In this document: one piece after another, positions 42,851 to 51,106 of the stretch
Position numbering within the stretch: position 1 is the first letter of the stretch
How the letters are laid out: each line of letters starts with the position of its first letter
Source of the DNA: Mesorhizobium shangrilense
GTDB lineage: Bacteria; Pseudomonadota; Alphaproteobacteria; Rhizobiales; Rhizobiaceae
NCBI RefSeq assembly: GCF_040537815.1
Contig: NZ_JBEWSZ010000001.1
Location: 4,588,001 to 4,652,000, forward strand
Length of the DNA: 64,000 nucleotides
Direction of reading: 5' to 3'
Position numbers and translations under genes: made by a program
The notes under the pieces: generated by a model
Told to the model about the DNA's origin: nothing
Databases searched by the model: none
Seen by the model: the letters and a program-made list of their open reading frames with translations, nothing else

Positions 42851-44545
42851 ATGAAGCTCGACGCCATCACGCTTTCGGTTCTCCAGGCAGCGCTGCAGCA
42901 GGTCTGCGACGAGATGGATTTGACCTTCTCGCGTGCCGCCTTCTCGCCGGTGATCGCCGAGGCCAATGACCGTTCCGACGGCATCTATTCGGCCGTCGAT
43001 GGCTCGCTGATCGCGCAAGGCAGCCAAGGCCTGCCGGTGTTCGTCGGCGTCATGCAATATTCGACCAGCACGGTGATCGAGATGATCACCGATGGCCGCT
43101 GCTTGGCCCCGGAGCCCGGCGACATCTACATCGTCAACGATCCTTATCTCGGCGGCACGCATCTGATGGATGTGCGCTTCGCCATGCCGGTCTACCGGGA
43201 CGGCAAGATCTTCTGCTGGCTGTCGAACACCGGCCACTGGCCCGACATCGGCGGCTCGGTGCCCGGCGGCTTCTCGGCCTCCGCGACGGCGGTCGAGCAG
43301 GAAGGCCTGCGGTTGCCGCCGGTAAAACTATTCAAGAAGGGCGTGCTCGACCGCGAGATCTACGCCATCATCTGCTCGAACATCCGCGTCGCCGACCAGC
43401 GCATCGGCGACATCCGCGCCCAAGCGGCGGCGCTGCTGATCGGCCAGGACCGGCTCAATGGAATCCTGGATCGTTACGGTGACGAAACCGTCGTCGAGGC
43501 GATCGCCGAACTACGCCGTCGTGCCGCCGAGCAGATGCGCGCCAACATATCAGACATTCCTGATGGAACCTACCATTCCAAGGCGTTTGTGGATTCCGAC
43601 GGCGTGGTGAACGAGCCGCTGACCATCGCGCTCGCCGTCGAGAAGCAGGGCGATACGCTGACCTTCGATTTCGCCGGCTCGTCAAAGCCCTGCGCCGGGC
43701 CGATGAACAGCGTGCTGGCGACGACCTTGTCCTCGGTCTATCTCGCCATGCGCCATATCTTCCCGGATGTGCCGATCAGCGCCGGCGCGTTTGAGCCGCT
43801 GATCGTCAAGCGGCCGGAAGGCACCTTCCTTGATGCGAAGTATCCGCGCCCGGTATCGGGCTGTGCGGCAGAGGTTTCCCAGCGCATCGCCGAGGCGGTA
43901 TTCGCGGCCATGGTGCAGGCGCTGCCGGACAAGGTGACGGCGTCTCCCGCCGGCTCCAGCGGCAATTTCGCGCTCGGCGGCAACGATCCGGCGCGCGGCC
44001 GCGACTATGTCATGTACCAGATCTCCGGCGGCGGTTATGGCGGCAATGCTGGCCATGACGGACTGACCAATGGCTGCTCGACCATCGGCATCTCAAAATC
44101 GCCGCCGGTCGAGATCATGGAGCAGGCCTTTCCGGTGCTCTATCGTCATTATGCCTTGCGTGAGGGTTCAGGCGGCGCCGGCAAGCATCGCGGCGGTTTC
44201 GGGCTCGCCTATGAGGTCGAAATCCTGCGCGGCGACGCCCGCGCCTCCTTCGTCATGGACCATGGTCGTTTTGGCCCGCAGGGCGCGCTCGGCGGCCGGG
44301 ATGGCGCGGTCAACACGGTGACCGTCTTTCGCGATGGCGAGGCGCATGTGCCGCCGCACCTCTCCAAGGAACAGGATATCGCGTTGAAGGCCGGCGACCG
44401 CGTGCGCGTCGGCACGCCAGGCGGTGGCGGCTATGGCGATCCGCGCGAGCGCGACCCGGACCTGGTCGCCCAGGACGTCAGGCTTGGTTACTATACGGCC
44501 GAGCAGGCCCGAGACATGTTCGGGGTCACGGCACAAGGGACGTGA
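42851..44545 (+). CDS. hyuB: hydantoinase/oxoprolinase family subunit B
   Basis: A 564-residue partner of subunit A. Family phrases are AAFSPVIAEANDRSDGIYSA, DIYIVNDPYLGGTHLMDVRF, WLSNTGHWPDIGGSVPGGFS, FAGSSKPCAGPMNSVLATTL and REGSGGAGKHRGGFGLAYEV with a closing VRVGTPGGGGYGDPRERDP. The ATG at 42851 starts one base after the hyuA stop, with GAGG upstream, so the subunits are made together. B subunits contribute the ring-opening site while A binds ATP. Normal length, no defect. The next gene, a periplasmic binding protein, follows after 112 bases. Confidence 0.93.
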   Translation: MKLDAITLSVLQAALQQVCDEMDLTFSRAAFSPVIAEANDRSDGIYSAVDGSLIAQGSQGLPVFVGVMQYSTSTVIEMITDGRCLAPEPGDIYIVNDPYLGGTHLMDVRFAMPVYRDGKIFCWLSNTGHWPDIGGSVPGGFSASATAVEQEGLRLPPVKLFKKGVLDREIYAIICSNIRVADQRIGDIRAQAAALLIGQDRLNGILDRYGDETVVEAIAELRRRAAEQMRANISDIPDGTYHSKAFVDSDGVVNEPLTIALAVEKQGDTLTFDFAGSSKPCAGPMNSVLATTLSSVYLAMRHIFPDVPISAGAFEPLIVKRPEGTFLDAKYPRPVSGCAAEVSQRIAEAVFAAMVQALPDKVTASPAGSSGNFALGGNDPARGRDYVMYQISGGGYGGNAGHDGLTNGCSTIGISKSPPVEIMEQAFPVLYRHYALREGSGGAGKHRGGFGLAYEVEILRGDARASFVMDHGRFGPQGALGGRDGAVNTVTVFRDGEAHVPPHLSKEQDIALKAGDRVRVGTPGGGGYGDPRERDPDLVAQDVRLGYYTAEQARDMFGVTAQGT

Positions 44546-44657
44546 CTGGACTGAGCAGCGCTCTCGCCGCGCCGTGATCGCCGCAGCGCATGTCGTTTCC
44601 GTCTCCGCCGAGAGCTTGAAAGCCCGTAGACTTCCCGGGTCAACGGAGATCTGGAAC

Positions 44658-45434
44658 ATGCGTCTTTTCGGTCGTTTCGTGCTTGCCGCTTCCGTCGCCC
44701 TTGCGCTGGCCACGGGGGCCGCTTCCGCCCAGGACAAGAAGCTGAGGATCGGCACCGAGGGCGCCTATCCGCCCTTCAACTATGCCAATGCCGACGGCAC
44801 GCTGGGCGGCTTCGACATCGATCTCGGCAAGGCGTTGTGCGCTGAGATGAAGGCCGAGTGCGAGTTCATCGTGCAGGATTTCGACGGCTCGATCCCCGCA
44901 CTTCAGGCCGGCAAGTTCGATGCGATCATCAACATCACCATCACGCCCGAGCGGGCCGAGAAGGTGGAGTTCACCCACAAATACTACCAGACGCCGCCGG
45001 CCATCGCGGTGCCGAAGGATTCGACCATCACCGGCACGTCGCCGGACGATTTGAAGGGCAAGGCATTGGGCGTGCAGACCGCGACCATCCACCAGAAGTT
45101 CGCCGAGCAGAAATACAGCGGTTCGACCATCAAGGCCTATCCGACCGGCGACGACGCCCGCACCGACATGGCCAATGGCCGGCTTGATGCGATGATGGAT
45201 GGCTCGATCATCCTGACAGAATGGCTGAAGAAGCCCGACGGCGCCTGCTGCAAGCTGCTTGGCACCTTGACGGCCGACCCGGCCATTCACGGCCCCGGCG
45301 TCGGCATCGCGCTGCAGAAGGGCAACAAGGAGCTGGCCGACAAGCTCAATGCGGCAATAGATACGCTGCGCGCCAACGGCAAATACAAGGACATCAACGA
45401 CAGGTATTTTGCCTTCGATGTCTACGGCAACTGA
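44658..45434 (+). CDS. periplasmic amino-acid-type binding protein (orphan)
   Basis: A 258-residue ABC solute receptor. A signal peptide (FVLAASVALALATGAASA) is followed by LRIGTEGAYPPFNYANADGT and GGFDIDLGKALCAEMKAECE, the pattern of lysine/arginine/ornithine-binding proteins (SBP family 3). It keeps a conserved Cys pair (LCAEMKAEC) and GACCKLLG. No permease or ATPase gene adjoins, so it must dock on a transporter encoded elsewhere, or serve as a receptor. Placed between hyuB and the GcvT-like gene it probably delivers the substrate or a breakdown product of that pathway. GGAG lies eleven bases before the ATG. Confidence 0.9.
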   Translation: MRLFGRFVLAASVALALATGAASAQDKKLRIGTEGAYPPFNYANADGTLGGFDIDLGKALCAEMKAECEFIVQDFDGSIPALQAGKFDAIINITITPERAEKVEFTHKYYQTPPAIAVPKDSTITGTSPDDLKGKALGVQTATIHQKFAEQKYSGSTIKAYPTGDDARTDMANGRLDAMMDGSIILTEWLKKPDGACCKLLGTLTADPAIHGPGVGIALQKGNKELADKLNAAIDTLRANGKYKDINDRYFAFDVYGN

Positions 45435-45437
45435 GAT

Positions 45438-45570
45438 CGTTTGGAAACTCTACTCTGGCGGCCATCTGAAGGCGATTTCTGCGCTTCCGGTGCTCACGGA
45501 CCCAAATGTCCGCTGCGCTCCGGTTCTCGAAATCACCGTCATATGGCTCACCAGAGCGAGTTTCGAAACA
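45438..45570. repeat. large nested palindrome, repeat family 2, copy B
   Basis: Outer arms GTTTGGAAACTC..CTCTGG and CCAGAGCGAGTTTCGAAAC pair imperfectly over about 40 bases each. The core TGCGCTTCCGGTGCTCAC, with CGGAC-CCAAAT-GTCCG at its centre and GCTGCGCTCCGGTT after it, is the same phrase as in copy A at 3.6 kb. It starts four bases after the binding-protein stop codon and may act as the transcript's 3' hairpin. Confidence 0.8.
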
Positions 45571-45592
45571 GTCTCTGGACCGCAATTAAATA

Positions 45593-46720
45593 ATGGAGAT
45601 TTTCTTGGCTGAGCGGCGATCCCCTTTCTACAGCAGCATTGTCGGACTGGGCGCGACCATGGGTCGGGTCGGCGGCGATTTCATCTCGGCCAAGTACTAT
45701 TCCGGCATTGCCGACGAGCATCTGAACACGCGCAGGAATGTCGGCGTGCAGGATCTCAGCACCATGGGAAAGATGGACATCAAGGGGCCGGACGCCGAGG
45801 CGCTGGTCAACCATGTCATCGTCAACGACGCCGCCGCGATGAAGCCGGGGCAGGTGCGTTACTCCACCATCTGCCGCGACGATGGCGGCATCATGGACGA
45901 CCTCACCGTGTTCCGGCTGGCGCCGGAGCACTTCATGCTGGTGACCGGCTCCGTCAATCGCCTGAAGATGCTGCCCTGGCTGCAGCATCATGCCGGGGGG
46001 CGCAAGGCCTATGTCACCGACATCACAGCGGCCGTCGCCTTCCCGACCATCCAGGGCCCACGCTCGCGCGAACTGCTGAAGGCGCTGGTTTCGGATGCCG
46101 ATCTGGACGGGCTGAAGCGCTGGGCATTCACCTCAGGGCGCATCGGCGACACCAAGCTGCTGATCTCGCGCACCGGGGTGACCGGCGAACTCGGTTTCGA
46201 ACTGTTCGTGCCGGCCGACGAGGCGGCCTCAGTCTGGGAAAGACTGATGCATGCTGGCGGGGATTTCGGTTTGAAACCTTACGGCGTGCTGGCGATGTTC
46301 ACGCTGGGGTTGGAAAAGGCCTATCCGGCGCACGGCATCGACATGGACGAGACCCGCACGCCGTTCCATGTCGGGCTCGATCGCTGGATCAAGTTCGACA
46401 AGGGCGATTTCATCGGCCGCGAAGCCTTGCTCAAGATCCGCGACAAGGGGCTCGATGAACGCTGGACCGGACTGATCCTCGACGGTGACAAGCCGGCTGC
46501 TACGGATGCCCGGGTTCTGGCTGACGGCGAGGACGCGGGCGTCGTCACCTACAGCGACCATGGCTATTCGCTGGGCAAGGTGCTGGCGACCGCGCATCTG
46601 CGGCTGCCGTTCACGGCCGTCTGCACCGAACTCAGCATCGACATCGATGGCGTGCCGACCCGCGCGGTGGTGGCGCCGATGCCGTTCTTTGATCCCGAAG
46701 GGGCGCGGTTGCGGGGGTAG
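45593..46720 (+). CDS. GcvT-fold aminomethyltransferase family protein
   Basis: About 375 residues of the glycine-cleavage T protein/YgfZ/DMGDH family. Folate-binding segments are visible: VGVQDLSTMGKMDIKGPDAE, GGIMDDLTVFRLAPEHFMLV, RTGVTGELGFELFVPADEA and the C-terminal barrel KGDFIGREALLKIRDKGLDE. True GcvT proteins transfer the aminomethyl group of glycine to tetrahydrofolate with the GCS H protein; no gcvH or gcvP is nearby, so this is more likely a specialised N-methyl or methylene transferase, for example in sarcosine or dimethylglycine use. The start is doubtful: ATG 45593 has no ribosome site, whereas TTG 45605 has GGAG at 45595-45598. Confidence 0.88.
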   Translation: MEIFLAERRSPFYSSIVGLGATMGRVGGDFISAKYYSGIADEHLNTRRNVGVQDLSTMGKMDIKGPDAEALVNHVIVNDAAAMKPGQVRYSTICRDDGGIMDDLTVFRLAPEHFMLVTGSVNRLKMLPWLQHHAGGRKAYVTDITAAVAFPTIQGPRSRELLKALVSDADLDGLKRWAFTSGRIGDTKLLISRTGVTGELGFELFVPADEAASVWERLMHAGGDFGLKPYGVLAMFTLGLEKAYPAHGIDMDETRTPFHVGLDRWIKFDKGDFIGREALLKIRDKGLDERWTGLILDGDKPAATDARVLADGEDAGVVTYSDHGYSLGKVLATAHLRLPFTAVCTELSIDIDGVPTRAVVAPMPFFDPEGARLRG

Positions 46721-46772
46721 CCTGGGCTTGGCAGGCGAATAGTTCCTACAGCGTCATAGTGGCCAGCTATCG

Positions 46773-46952
46773 GCGCTGCCCCTCACCTGCCTGCCGGCAT
46801 CCTCTCCCCGTATAGTGACGGGGAGAGGGGCGCTCTCATCACCGACTTCGCAAGCCATTGGCGTTGCAGGAAGAACGCCAGCGCTGCGGCCAGCCCATCT
46901 CTCCCCGTTCTACGGGGAGAGATGTCCGGCAGGACAGTGAGGGGCGGCGCCA
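46773..46952. repeat. intergenic palindromic repeat, family 1, copy D
   Basis: Arms GGCGCTGCCCCTCAC and GTGAGGGGCGGCGCC close the element, with inner stems CTCTCCCCGT..ACGGGGAGAG on both sides and the phrase TGTCCGGCAGGACAG shared with copy B. It separates the convergent GcvT-like gene and metI. Confidence 0.85.
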
Positions 46953-46968
46953 ACGGTAAGATTGCTCC

Positions 46969-47625
46969 CTAGCCCCGCCGATCCAGCCGCGCCACCAACC
47001 GGTCGCCCACCCACTGGATGCCGCAGACCAGGATGATCAGCACGATGACCACGGCGACCATCACCGACGTCTCGAAACGCTGGTAGCCATAGCGGATGGC
47101 GAGGTCGCCCAGCCCTCCGGCGCCGATGGCGCCGGCCATGGCCGAGGCGCCGATCAGCGTCACCAACGTCACCGTGAAGCCGGCGACGATGCCGGGCAGC
47201 GCCTCGGGCACCAGCACCTCGCGGATGATGGTCCAGCGATTGCCGCCCATGGCGCGCGCCGCCTCGATCAAGCCGTGGTCGACCTCGCGCAACGACACTT
47301 CGGCGATGCGCGCGTAGTAGGGCGTGGCGGCGATCGACAGCGGCACGATGGCCGCCCAGGTGCCGATCGAGGTGCCGACGATGAGCCTAGTCACCGGGAT
47401 CAGCGCCACCAGCAGGATGATGAAAGGCACCGAGCGGAAGCCGTTGATGACCGCACCCAGCGCGCGGTTGACCCACAGGCTTTCGGCGATGCCGCCGCGT
47501 TCGGTGGCGATCAGCGCCAGCCCCAGCGGCAGGCCGAAGACCAGCGAGATGAGGCCGGAGGCGCCGGTCATCAGGACGGTCTCCCAGATCGAACGCAGAA
47601 GGAGCTCAAACAGAACCGGCGACAT
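46969..47625 (-). CDS. metI: methionine ABC transporter permease
   Basis: A 218-residue inner-membrane permease of the MetI type. It has about five helices and the EAA loop GLIEAARAMGGNRWTIIREV followed by VPEALPGIVAGFTVTLVTLI, which contacts the ATPase. The N-terminus ELLLRSIWETVLMTGASGLI and the end ILVCGIQWVGDRLVARLDRR are typical. The ATG at 47625 has GGAGGT eight bases upstream; the frame overlaps the 3' end of metN by 20 bases, so it is translationally coupled. It forms the channel of the MetNIQ importer for D- and L-methionine. Confidence 0.94.
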   Translation of the reverse strand: MSPVLFELLLRSIWETVLMTGASGLISLVFGLPLGLALIATERGGIAESLWVNRALGAVINGFRSVPFIILLVALIPVTRLIVGTSIGTWAAIVPLSIAATPYYARIAEVSLREVDHGLIEAARAMGGNRWTIIREVLVPEALPGIVAGFTVTLVTLIGASAMAGAIGAGGLGDLAIRYGYQRFETSVMVAVVIVLIILVCGIQWVGDRLVARLDRRG

Positions 47626-48694
47626 GGCCAAGCACCTCCACCCGCGCCTGGCGGGATTTCAGGAATGTGATCACCTCGGCGAGATGCCTTGCATCGCTGC
47701 CGGGGACAGAGAGAAACAGCGTTCCGACGGGCTGCTGCTGGATATGGTCGATGCCGCCATGGACGAGGCGGAATGGACCAGGGACGATTGCCGCCAGATC
47801 CGAGAGCAATGGACCTCTCGCGACCTCGCCTGCCACGTCGACACGCAGGATGGTTTCAGCGCCGGCCGACGGCGCCAAACGGGCTGCCAGTTCGGGCGGC
47901 AGCTGCGGCCGGATGGCGCCGAGCAGGCTTTTTGTGATATCCGAGCGCGGATCGGCAAACACCGACCAGACCGGCCCCTCCTCGACGATGCGTCCGGCGT
48001 CGATCACCGCCACGCGGTCGGCGATCGAGCGGATCACCTCCATCTCGTGGGTGATCAGCAGGATGGTCAGGCCAAGCCGGCGGTTGATGTCCTTGAGTAG
48101 GGCGAGGATGGAGCGCGTCGTCTCCGGGTCGAGCGCCGAGGTGGCTTCGTCCGACAACAGCAGTGCCGGCCGCGCTGCCAGCGCCCTGGCAATGCCGACG
48201 CGCTGCTTCTGGCCGCCCGACAGCGACGCTGGGTAAGCCTTGGCCTTCTCCGATAGGCCGACGAGGTCGAGCAGTTCGGCCGCACGCGCCAGCCGCTCGG
48301 CCTTGGGGCGGCCCTCGATCTTCAGCGGCAGGGCCACATTGTCCTCGACGGTCTTGGCCGACAGCAGGTTGAAGTGCTGGAAGATCATGCCGATCCGTCG
48401 CCGCAGCGGCTGCAGGTCGCGTTCGCCGAGCCGGCTGATCTCGCGGCCCTCGATGAAGACCTGACCGGAATCCGGTCGCTCCAGACCGTTCAGGCAGCGG
48501 ATCAGCGTCGATTTGCCGGCGCCGCTGCGGCCGATGATGCCGAGGATCTCGCCCTTGCGCACGGTCAGCGAGATGCCGTCCAGGGCCGCCGTGGCGCCGA
48601 AGCGGCGCTTCAGGTCGACAAGGCGCACGACATCCTCCGCGGATCCGGCCGTGGCCGGCTTCCCATCAGCGGTTGCGATGAAATGCTGGTTCAT
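47606..48694 (-). CDS. metN: methionine ABC transporter ATPase
   Basis: A 362-residue ATPase: Walker A GRSGAGKST (55-63), signature LSGGQKQRVGIARAL, Walker B ALLLSDEATSALDPE and the switch histidine in ILLITHEMEV. After about residue 265 comes the C-terminal NIL domain (ILRVDVAGEVARGPLLSDLA), in which methionine binding inhibits transport in MetN proteins. The ATG has GGGAG upstream. It lies between metQ and metI in the order Q-N-I along the transcript; metQ is first, 99 bases upstream. No methionine riboswitch could be identified with confidence. Confidence 0.95.
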   Translation of the reverse strand: MNQHFIATADGKPATAGSAEDVVRLVDLKRRFGATAALDGISLTVRKGEILGIIGRSGAGKSTLIRCLNGLERPDSGQVFIEGREISRLGERDLQPLRRRIGMIFQHFNLLSAKTVEDNVALPLKIEGRPKAERLARAAELLDLVGLSEKAKAYPASLSGGQKQRVGIARALAARPALLLSDEATSALDPETTRSILALLKDINRRLGLTILLITHEMEVIRSIADRVAVIDAGRIVEEGPVWSVFADPRSDITKSLLGAIRPQLPPELAARLAPSAGAETILRVDVAGEVARGPLLSDLAAIVPGPFRLVHGGIDHIQQQPVGTLFLSVPGSDARHLAEVITFLKSRQARVEVLGHVAGSV

Positions 48695-48793
48695 ATGTGC
48701 TCCCTATTCAGCCCGCCGGAAACACGATCGCGGCCCGCGCGTTGAGCGCGGACCGCAATCGTTATCGAACCAGGCGCGTCGACGCTGACGGCC

Positions 48794-49648
48794 TCAATAG
48801 GCGCTCAGGCCCGTGCCCTTGTAGACCTTGTCGAACTCGGCTTTCACCGCATCGTTCTGGTAGGAAGCCACCAGCGTCTTCACCCAGGCCTCGTTCTCAT
48901 TGCCGGCCTTCACCGCGATGAAATTGCGGTACGGGTTGTCGGCGATGGGCTCCTGCGCGATGCGGTTTTCCGGCGTCAGGCCGCTTTTCAGCGCCCAGTC
49001 GGTGTTGACCACGGCCGCGTCGAGATCCTCGACCGAGCGTCCGACGATGCCGGCGTCCAGCTCCTTGATCACGACTTTCTTGGCGTTTTCGGCGATGTCG
49101 GCGGTGGTGGCGAGGATGCCGGTGCCGTCCTTCAGCTTGATCACGCCCTCGTTCTGCAGCACACGCAGCGCCCGGCCTTCATTGGACGGATCATTGGGCA
49201 CGCCGATGACCGCGCCCTCGGGCAGGTCGGCGACCTTCGTAAACTTCTTGGAGTAAAGGCCGATCGGCCAGACGCCGGTATAGCCGACGCGCACGATATG
49301 GTAGCCTTGCGTCTTGATCTGGTTGTCGAGATAGGGCTGGTGCTGGAAGGCGTTGGCGTCGATCTCGCCGCGCTCCAGCGCCTCGTTGGGCTGGGTGTAA
49401 TCGTTGAACACCACGGTCTCGATGGTGAGGCCCTTTTCGGCCGCCTGCGCGGTGACGACGCGCCACACATCCTCGTCCTCGCCGCTGATGATGCCGACCT
49501 TGATCGCCTTCTTGTCCTCGGCGAACGACGCCTTGGGCGCCACCAGGCCGCCAAGGGCGACCGCTGACGCGAACAGCAACGCAAGACCACCGCGCCTTGT
49601 AAGGGTTGACGCAAAGAGAGAGGGCAAAGTGTTTCTGAAGTCGGACAT
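48794..49648 (-). CDS. metQ: NlpA/MetQ-family substrate-binding protein
   Basis: A 284-residue receptor of the NlpA family. The signal peptide TRRGGLALLFASAVALGGLV ends near ASFA with no lipobox, so unlike E. coli MetQ it is probably a soluble periplasmic protein. The mature part has AIKVGIISGEDEDVWRVVTA, VVFNDYTQPNEALERGEIDA, NAFQHQPYLDN and the late VLATTADIAENAKKV-like region typical of MetQ. Together with metN and metI downstream it forms a methionine uptake operon; some NlpA members carry other ligands such as methionine derivatives. Its upstream region is shared with the divergent amide operon. Confidence 0.93.
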   Translation of the reverse strand: MSDFRNTLPSLFASTLTRRGGLALLFASAVALGGLVAPKASFAEDKKAIKVGIISGEDEDVWRVVTAQAAEKGLTIETVVFNDYTQPNEALERGEIDANAFQHQPYLDNQIKTQGYHIVRVGYTGVWPIGLYSKKFTKVADLPEGAVIGVPNDPSNEGRALRVLQNEGVIKLKDGTGILATTADIAENAKKVVIKELDAGIVGRSVEDLDAAVVNTDWALKSGLTPENRIAQEPIADNPYRNFIAVKAGNENEAWVKTLVASYQNDAVKAEFDKVYKGTGLSAY

Positions 49649-49765
49649 GATTGATCTCTGTGGTTGTCAAGTCGTGGCAGCCGGGCGGATTGCCCGAGCT
49701 TGATCACAAAATCACAAACTCTATCGATTTTATCAAAGAACGCTGTTCCCCAAACGATCGGATAG

Positions 49766-49801
49766 CCGGGAATATTCTCTCAAAGATTCCCGGACTGAGA
49801 G
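49766..49801. other. overlapping alternative hairpins
   Basis: CCGGGAAT (49766-49773) pairs with ATTCCCGG (49786-49793), an exact 8-bp stem. Within it, CTCTCA (49777-49782) pairs exactly with TGAGAG (49796-49801). The second stem cannot coexist with the first. On DNA it may be an operator; in RNA it would be a two-state switch. Confidence 0.6.
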
Positions 49802-49848
49802 CACAGCGGCATTCCAGGGTTGGCACCCCAGGCGCGGCACTTTACCGC

Positions 49849-49876
49849 TTGACTGGCGGGCCGTTCCGAATAGGCT
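49849..49876 (+). promoter_or_regulatory. putative promoter of the amide operon
   Basis: TTGACT (49849-49854), a 16-base spacer and TAGGCT (49871-49876). The -35 matches five of six consensus bases, the -10 four of six. Transcription would begin near 49883, leaving a leader of about 128 bases before the first gene. Confidence 0.55.
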
Positions 49877-50011
49877 AATGAAAGAAAGTTTCCGAAGCGC
49901 ATCGCGCTTTGATCGAAAATACCGGCTCTGACCGCCGGACGGCAAGAATGCCTCGTATGCCTCGCCTTCCACGGCGGCGGCTGCGGGGCATTGTTCATTT
50001 TGGGGCCTCGT

Positions 50012-51106
50012 TTGAAACGGCGTATCGAGATCGGCATCCTTTATTCCCGCTCGGGCAGCTATCAGCTCGTGTCGGATGCGTGCCGGATGGGCGCGATGCG
50101 CGCGATCGCCGACATCAACGCCGACCGCAGCTCAGGCATCGAACTGGTGCCGGTCGAGCGCGATCCGCAAAGCAATGCCGACCGCTACGCGACGCTGTGC
50201 GAGGACATCTTCAAGACGAGCAGCGCCCGCCATGTCGTCGGCTGCGTTACCTCCTGGAGCCGCAAGGAAACGATCCCCGTGCTGGAGAAGGCGGGCGGCA
50301 TGCTCTGGTACGCCTGCCCCTATGAAGGCTTCGAGGCCAACGAGCACGTCGTCTACATGCACGCTTGCCCCAACCAGCACCTGGTGCCGCTGATGGCCCA
50401 TGTCGTGCCGCGCTTCGGCGCCAACGGCTTCCTGCTCGGCTCCAACTATATCTGGGGCTGGGAGATGAACCGCGTCGCGCGCGACCTGATCGCGGATGCC
50501 GGCGGCAAGGTCCTGGGCGAGCGCTATCTGCGCATCGGCGAGACCGACGTGTCGCGCCTGATCGCTGAAATCCGGGCCACGCGGCCGAACTTCATCCTCA
50601 ACAACCTGATCGGCACATCGTCCTATGCCTTCCTGGCTGCTTATCGCGAGCTGGCGGGTGAGGATGCGGCCTTCAGCCCCGAAACCTGTCCCGTCATCTC
50701 CTGCAACCTCACCGAAGGCGAGCTGCCGGCGATCGGCGAATCCGGCAAAGGACATCTGTCGGTCGGGCCGTATTTCGCGCCGCGGCCAGCCGCCTTCGCC
50801 TCGTCCTTCGAGGCATCCGCCTATGCGTCCGTGCAAGTGATGGCCGACGTGCTTTCCCGCGATCCTGAGGCCGGTCCGGCGGAGTTTTCAAAAGCTTTCG
50901 CCGAACGGCGCTTCTCCACCCGGCTTGGACCGATCGCCATCGACGCCAACACCCAGCACGCGACGCTGCCGGTGATCATCGGCCGGATCGCGGACGGGTT
51001 CTTCGAAGTCGTCAGCCGCGAGGACGAGGTTGCGCCGGACCCGTATCTGTCGCGCTACGACCCCGCCAAGACGTTCGGCCGCCCGCGCCTGAGGGTGGTG
51101 TCGTGA
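50012..51106 (+). CDS. AmiC-type amide sensor (periplasmic-binding-protein fold, cytoplasmic)
   Basis: About 364 residues. There is no signal peptide: the protein opens KRRIEIGILYSRSGSYQLV and stays hydrophilic, as in Pseudomonas AmiC, a cytoplasmic ligand sensor with the Leu/Ile/Val-binding fold. Shared phrases include LCEDIFKTSSARHVVGCVTS, RKETIPVLEKAGGMLWYACP with YEGFEANEHVVY, PNQHLVPLMAHVV and GSNYIWGWEMNRVARDLIAD. AmiC binds amides and releases AmiR. The next gene encodes an AmiR-like antiterminator with GTGA overlap. No ATG is in frame; TTG 50012 is preferred, TTG 49991 or 50000 being alternatives. A urea/amide transport receptor is less likely because no export signal exists. Confidence 0.86.
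   Translation: MKRRIEIGILYSRSGSYQLVSDACRMGAMRAIADINADRSSGIELVPVERDPQSNADRYATLCEDIFKTSSARHVVGCVTSWSRKETIPVLEKAGGMLWYACPYEGFEANEHVVYMHACPNQHLVPLMAHVVPRFGANGFLLGSNYIWGWEMNRVARDLIADAGGKVLGERYLRIGETDVSRLIAEIRATRPNFILNNLIGTSSYAFLAAYRELAGEDAAFSPETCPVISCNLTEGELPAIGESGKGHLSVGPYFAPRPAAFASSFEASAYASVQVMADVLSRDPEAGPAEFSKAFAERRFSTRLGPIAIDANTQHATLPVIIGRIADGFFEVVSREDEVAPDPYLSRYDPAKTFGRPRLRVVS

Larger units (their letters stand above)
49649..50011. other. 363-base divergent region between metQ and the amide operon
   Basis: No gene is visible. It contains, from left: the metQ leader with an AGC..GCT/CGGGC-AATCC-GCCCG hairpin (about 49680-49705, minus strand); two mutually exclusive hairpins at 49766-49801; a promoter for the amide operon at 49849-49876; and a leader of about 128 bases with stems AAGCGC-ATC-GCGCTT (49894-49909) and CCGGC-N7-GCCGG (49922-49938) and the direct repeat ATGCCTCG TATGCCTCG (49949-49965). 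This leader is the expected place for an ANTAR-controlled terminator, though I cannot identify the classical twin hexaloop structure. Confidence 0.6.
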
